Source: Garcia nutans
Lineage: Eukaryota; Streptophyta; Magnoliopsida; Malpighiales; Euphorbiaceae
Reading direction: 5' to 3'
Length of the DNA stretch: 64,000 nucleotides
Assembly (NCBI GenBank): GCA_947685225.1
Contig: CANTUV010000055.1
Location: 10,241,501-10,305,500, forward strand
Shown here: piece after piece, positions 61,431 to 64,000 of the stretch
Layout: every line of letters begins with the position of its first letter
Position numbering within the stretch: position 1 is the first letter of the stretch
Translations under genes and position numbers: made by a program
Notes under the pieces: generated by a model
Told to the model about the DNA's origin: nothing
Databases searched by the model: none
What the model saw: only the letters and a program-made list of their open reading frames with translations

Positions 61431-63821
61431 ATGACCAGGTCTGAAAATTTGCCTATAGAATTTGATCCAGAGATAGAAAAGACAGTCCGTGCATTAAAGA
61501 AGAAAACTAAGAAACGAAGGTGGGCAGAAGCAACTTCCACATCTGGTTTGGAAGGAGCAGCTGCTGATTTGGTTGATAATCCCACAGAAATTGAAGAAGG
61601 AAGTCTAGTGCAAGAAGATTCCTCAAGAGATTCTGATAGAGAAGAAGTGATGGCTGATAACCACACAGTTAGAGAGCTACAGGCTGCCCCTGTAGAGCAG
61701 CAGCCTATGTGCATCACTTATCCGAATTTGGAGGTGCCTTTTGAGCTGAAATTGGGTTTGATACATCAGCTACCTACCTTCCATGGAATGAAGACCGAGA
61801 ACCCACATAACTTTTTGAAAGAATTCCATGGAGTTTGCTCTAGTATGAAGCCTCAAGGGGTGACGGAAGAGCAAATTAAGTTGAGAGCATTTCCGTTTTC
61901 ACTTAAAGACGCTGCTAAAGAATGGTTGCTTAACCTACCACCGGGTTCTATAACAACATGGCCCAAAATGGCTCGTGTATTTTTGGAGAAGTATTTCCCC
62001 GCTTCTAGGGCTGCCATTATTCGAAGGAAAATATGTGGTATTAAGCAACGAGTTGGAGAGAGCCTTTATGATTACTGGGAGAGATTCAAGAGGTTATGTG
62101 CAGCTTGCCCACAACACGGGATGTCAGATCAGTCTTTGATCCAATACTTTTATGAAGGAATGGTAGATATGGAGAGGAAAATGGTTGATGCTGCAAGTGG
62201 GGGAGCAATTGTGAATAAAACTCCAGCCCAAGCTAGAGAGATCATAACTACTATGGCAGCAAATTCACAGCAATTCGGGCAAACTGAAGAGCCTTCAAGG
62301 AAAGTCTACCAGGTAAGTAATTCTTCTGTAGATGATAGACTTAATAAACTAACATCTATGTTTAAAACCTTTACTGCAGGATTCAATGCTCGTGCAAATG
62401 TGTGTGGATTGTGCAATTCGCCTGATCACCCGATAGACTTGTGTTATCAAATACAAGATGATCAGGAACAAGTCAATGCAATGGGTGAATTTTCCGGGCA
62501 GCCCCGAAGGCCATTCCCTAATTCATCTAATGAAGGATGGAGAAATCAACAGAATTATGGCTATGGGAATAGGAAGAATTTTCAGCAAGCTAGACCGCCT
62601 CCTCAACAAGCTTCCAACTCAAGTATGTCTTTGGAAGACATTGTTAAATCTCTTGCCACTAGTACGGCCACATTTCAGCAAGAAACTAGGAGGGAATTGA
62701 GCGGGATTACCACCAACATGAATGCCTTACAACAAGAAACAAAGAGGAGCTTGCAAAACTTGGAGACCCAAGTAAGCCAGCTAGCCTCCTCCGTGAGCAG
62801 ATTGGAGACACAAGGGAAGCTACCATCTCAAACTGTTGTCAACCCAAGAGAGAACGTAAGTGCTATCACTTTACATAGTGGAAAAGAGCTAAATACAACA
62901 GCTCCAAAGAAAGGCAGCAGTGGGTCTAAGAAAGAAGCTGAAAAAGAGGTAAAAATTCAGCGGAATGAACCTCCCAAGCAAGTTGAAAAGCGGCAGCCCG
63001 AGACGTTTATTATACCGCCTCCCTTTCCCGAAAGGTTGAGGCAATGCAAGAGGGAGAAAGAAGAGAAAGATATCCTTGACATCTTTCGCAAGGTTGAGGT
63101 AAATATTTCTTTGCTCGATTTAATTAAGCAAATACCTCGATATGCAAAGATTTTGAAGGAATTTTGTGTAAGTAAGAAGAAGCAAGCTGGGGTTGAGAAG
63201 GTAAGTGTGGGGGAGAATGTCTCCGCTATTTTGCAAAGAAAACTTCCCCCAAAATGCAAGGATGAAGGTATGTTTTCTATCCCTTGTAGAACAGGCAATG
63301 TGCAAATTAAGAAAGCCATGTGTGATTTAGGCGCTTCAATTAATGTTATGCCATTGTCTATTTTCTCTTCTTTGAATATAGGTGCTTTAAAGAAAACTAG
63401 CATTTACATTGAATTGGCGGATAAGTCTGTAATCTACCCAGAAGGGGTGCTAGAGGATGTGTTAGTGAAAGTTAATGATTTAATTTTTCCTGCTGATTTC
63501 TATATGGTTGATATGGAGGATGCTAAATTCCCAAATTCTAGTGAAATCATTTTAGGAAGACCTTTTCTTAGGACAGCTAGGACTAAAATTGATATTTTTT
63601 ATGGTATTCTTACCATGGAGCTGGATGGAGAAGTTGTCAAATTTAGCATGTATAGTGAAGTCAAAGATGCTAATATTGTGTCCAATGTGAGTGACGTGTC
63701 TGATTTTGATCCCAAAAGTAATAAATTTTCTCCAATAATTGATAAGAATGAGCTTAATGTGGTTTCTTGTAAGAATTTTGATAATGAAGGCACTAATAAG
63801 TTTAAAGAGAAAATTGTCTAA
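61431..63821 (+). CDS. Gag-protease ORF of the Athila/Tat-like element
   Basis: About 796 codons from ATG 61431 (MTRSENLPIEFDPE). An open frame extends slightly upstream without an ATG. The capsid-like retrotransposon gag domain lies at about residues 100-270 (LPTFHGMKTENPHNFLKEFH; AFPFSLKDAAKEWLLNLPPG; KYFPASRAAIIRRKI; LYDYWERFKRLC). The zinc-knuckle-like CGLCNSPDHPIDLC is near residue 325. A Gln-rich segment and a coiled-coil stretch (LQNLETQVSQLASSVSRLE) follow. The aspartic protease is near residue 630 (MCDLGASINVMPLSIF), with ILGRPFLRTA later. No internal stop, so the frame is well preserved. It ends at TAA 63819-63821; pol follows in the +1 frame. Confidence 0.92.
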   Translation: MTRSENLPIEFDPEIEKTVRALKKKTKKRRWAEATSTSGLEGAAADLVDNPTEIEEGSLVQEDSSRDSDREEVMADNHTVRELQAAPVEQQPMCITYPNLEVPFELKLGLIHQLPTFHGMKTENPHNFLKEFHGVCSSMKPQGVTEEQIKLRAFPFSLKDAAKEWLLNLPPGSITTWPKMARVFLEKYFPASRAAIIRRKICGIKQRVGESLYDYWERFKRLCAACPQHGMSDQSLIQYFYEGMVDMERKMVDAASGGAIVNKTPAQAREIITTMAANSQQFGQTEEPSRKVYQVSNSSVDDRLNKLTSMFKTFTAGFNARANVCGLCNSPDHPIDLCYQIQDDQEQVNAMGEFSGQPRRPFPNSSNEGWRNQQNYGYGNRKNFQQARPPPQQASNSSMSLEDIVKSLATSTATFQQETRRELSGITTNMNALQQETKRSLQNLETQVSQLASSVSRLETQGKLPSQTVVNPRENVSAITLHSGKELNTTAPKKGSSGSKKEAEKEVKIQRNEPPKQVEKRQPETFIIPPPFPERLRQCKREKEEKDILDIFRKVEVNISLLDLIKQIPRYAKILKEFCVSKKKQAGVEKVSVGENVSAILQRKLPPKCKDEGMFSIPCRTGNVQIKKAMCDLGASINVMPLSIFSSLNIGALKKTSIYIELADKSVIYPEGVLEDVLVKVNDLIFPADFYMVDMEDAKFPNSSEIILGRPFLRTARTKIDIFYGILTMELDGEVVKFSMYSEVKDANIVSNVSDVSDFDPKSNKFSPIIDKNELNVVSCKNFDNEGTNKFKEKIV

Positions 63822-64000
63822 TGAAAAGTTGCAGGAAATTGAGCTGGAAAAGGCGCTAAACATGGGACTAAAACCATTGCCGAGCCATTTGAAGTATGTG
63901 TTTTTAGGTGATGGAGATCCAATTTCATTAATTGTCTCCAAAGAGCTAAGTAATGAGCAAGAAAAGGAGCTGATTCGAGTGCTAAATGAGTACAAGGATA
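63811..64000 (+). CDS. Start of pol (RT upstream region) of the Athila/Tat-like element, partial
   Basis: Reads KLSNEKLQEIELEKALNMG, then LKPLPSHLKYVFLGDGDPISL and VSKELSNEQEKELIRVLNEY, the region just before reverse transcriptase in Athila-type polyproteins. It is one base out of frame with gag-protease, overlapping its end. It runs off the window. Confidence 0.8.

Larger units (their letters stand above)
60063..64000 (+). mobile_element. Athila/Tat-like Ty3-gypsy element, 5' part (continues past the window)
   Basis: Starts TGATAGGC inside the E2 3' LTR. The 5' LTR is 60063-61375 (TGAT...ATCA). Primer site TGGCGCCGTTGCCGGGGA at 61381-61398 is the tRNA-Asp type used by Athila/Tat elements. 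Gag-protease follows from 61431. The start of pol is read at 63810-64000 in a different frame. The 3' end is outside the window. The expected target duplication would be gttta (60058-60062). Confidence 0.88.

Noticed and set aside
61409..61717. Antisense ORFs over the Athila-like gag (also near 62957-63403 and 63552-63995)
   Set aside because: Shadows of the strong plus-strand gag-protease frame; no motifs.

Overview
This window is nuclear DNA from a flowering plant, most likely a eudicot. The evidence is AT-rich sequence, GT-AG introns, an LRK10-type receptor kinase, and dense nested Ty1-copia and Ty3-gypsy LTR retrotransposons with tRNA-iMet or tRNA-Asp type primer sites. I cannot name the species. 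There are no rRNA or tRNA genes, no CRISPR arrays and no bacterial-style operons.

Only two host loci are recognisable, both on the + strand. (1) Positions 1-5193 hold the 3' part of a GEMIN2/SIP1 gene (SMN-complex, snRNP assembly). Its last exon has an in-frame stop, then a frameshift and an altered C-terminus, so this copy looks broken. (2) Positions 6299-23583 hold an LRK10L-type receptor-like kinase. One exon encodes the signal peptide and extracellular domain, seven tiny exons follow, and a last exon encodes the transmembrane segment and an intact kinase. One intron of about 10.2 kb (9353-19561) holds an old copia element (about 9580-19031) that was itself split by a younger copia element (10122-15249, target-site duplication AATAC).

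From 23.6 kb onward the window is a retrotransposon graveyard. A non-coding Athila/Tat-like 3' end occurs twice (copy A 24099-27870; copy B 33029-33905 plus 45560-48600). A second copia family, with host flank, also occurs twice in the same order (E1 28438-31975; E2 51378-60062). Copy B is split by an 11.65 kb Tekay-like chromovirus (33906-45554, TSD TTTTG) and by a 147-bp tRNA-like SINE. E2 is split by another copia element (E3, 52934-56977, TSD TTTTT), which carries an unusual 186-bp inverted repeat. E2's 3' LTR is cut by an Athila-like gypsy element (from 60063) whose gag-protease ORF is open and whose pol runs off the window.

The strongest leads are the array of phase-symmetric mini-exons in the kinase gene, part of it made by tandem duplication of intron plus exon and one member carrying a damaged donor; the palindromic junction in E3; and the decay of the GEMIN2 copy. 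All element boundaries, splice sites and family names were read by eye. Family names rest on motif recognition, not on database searches.
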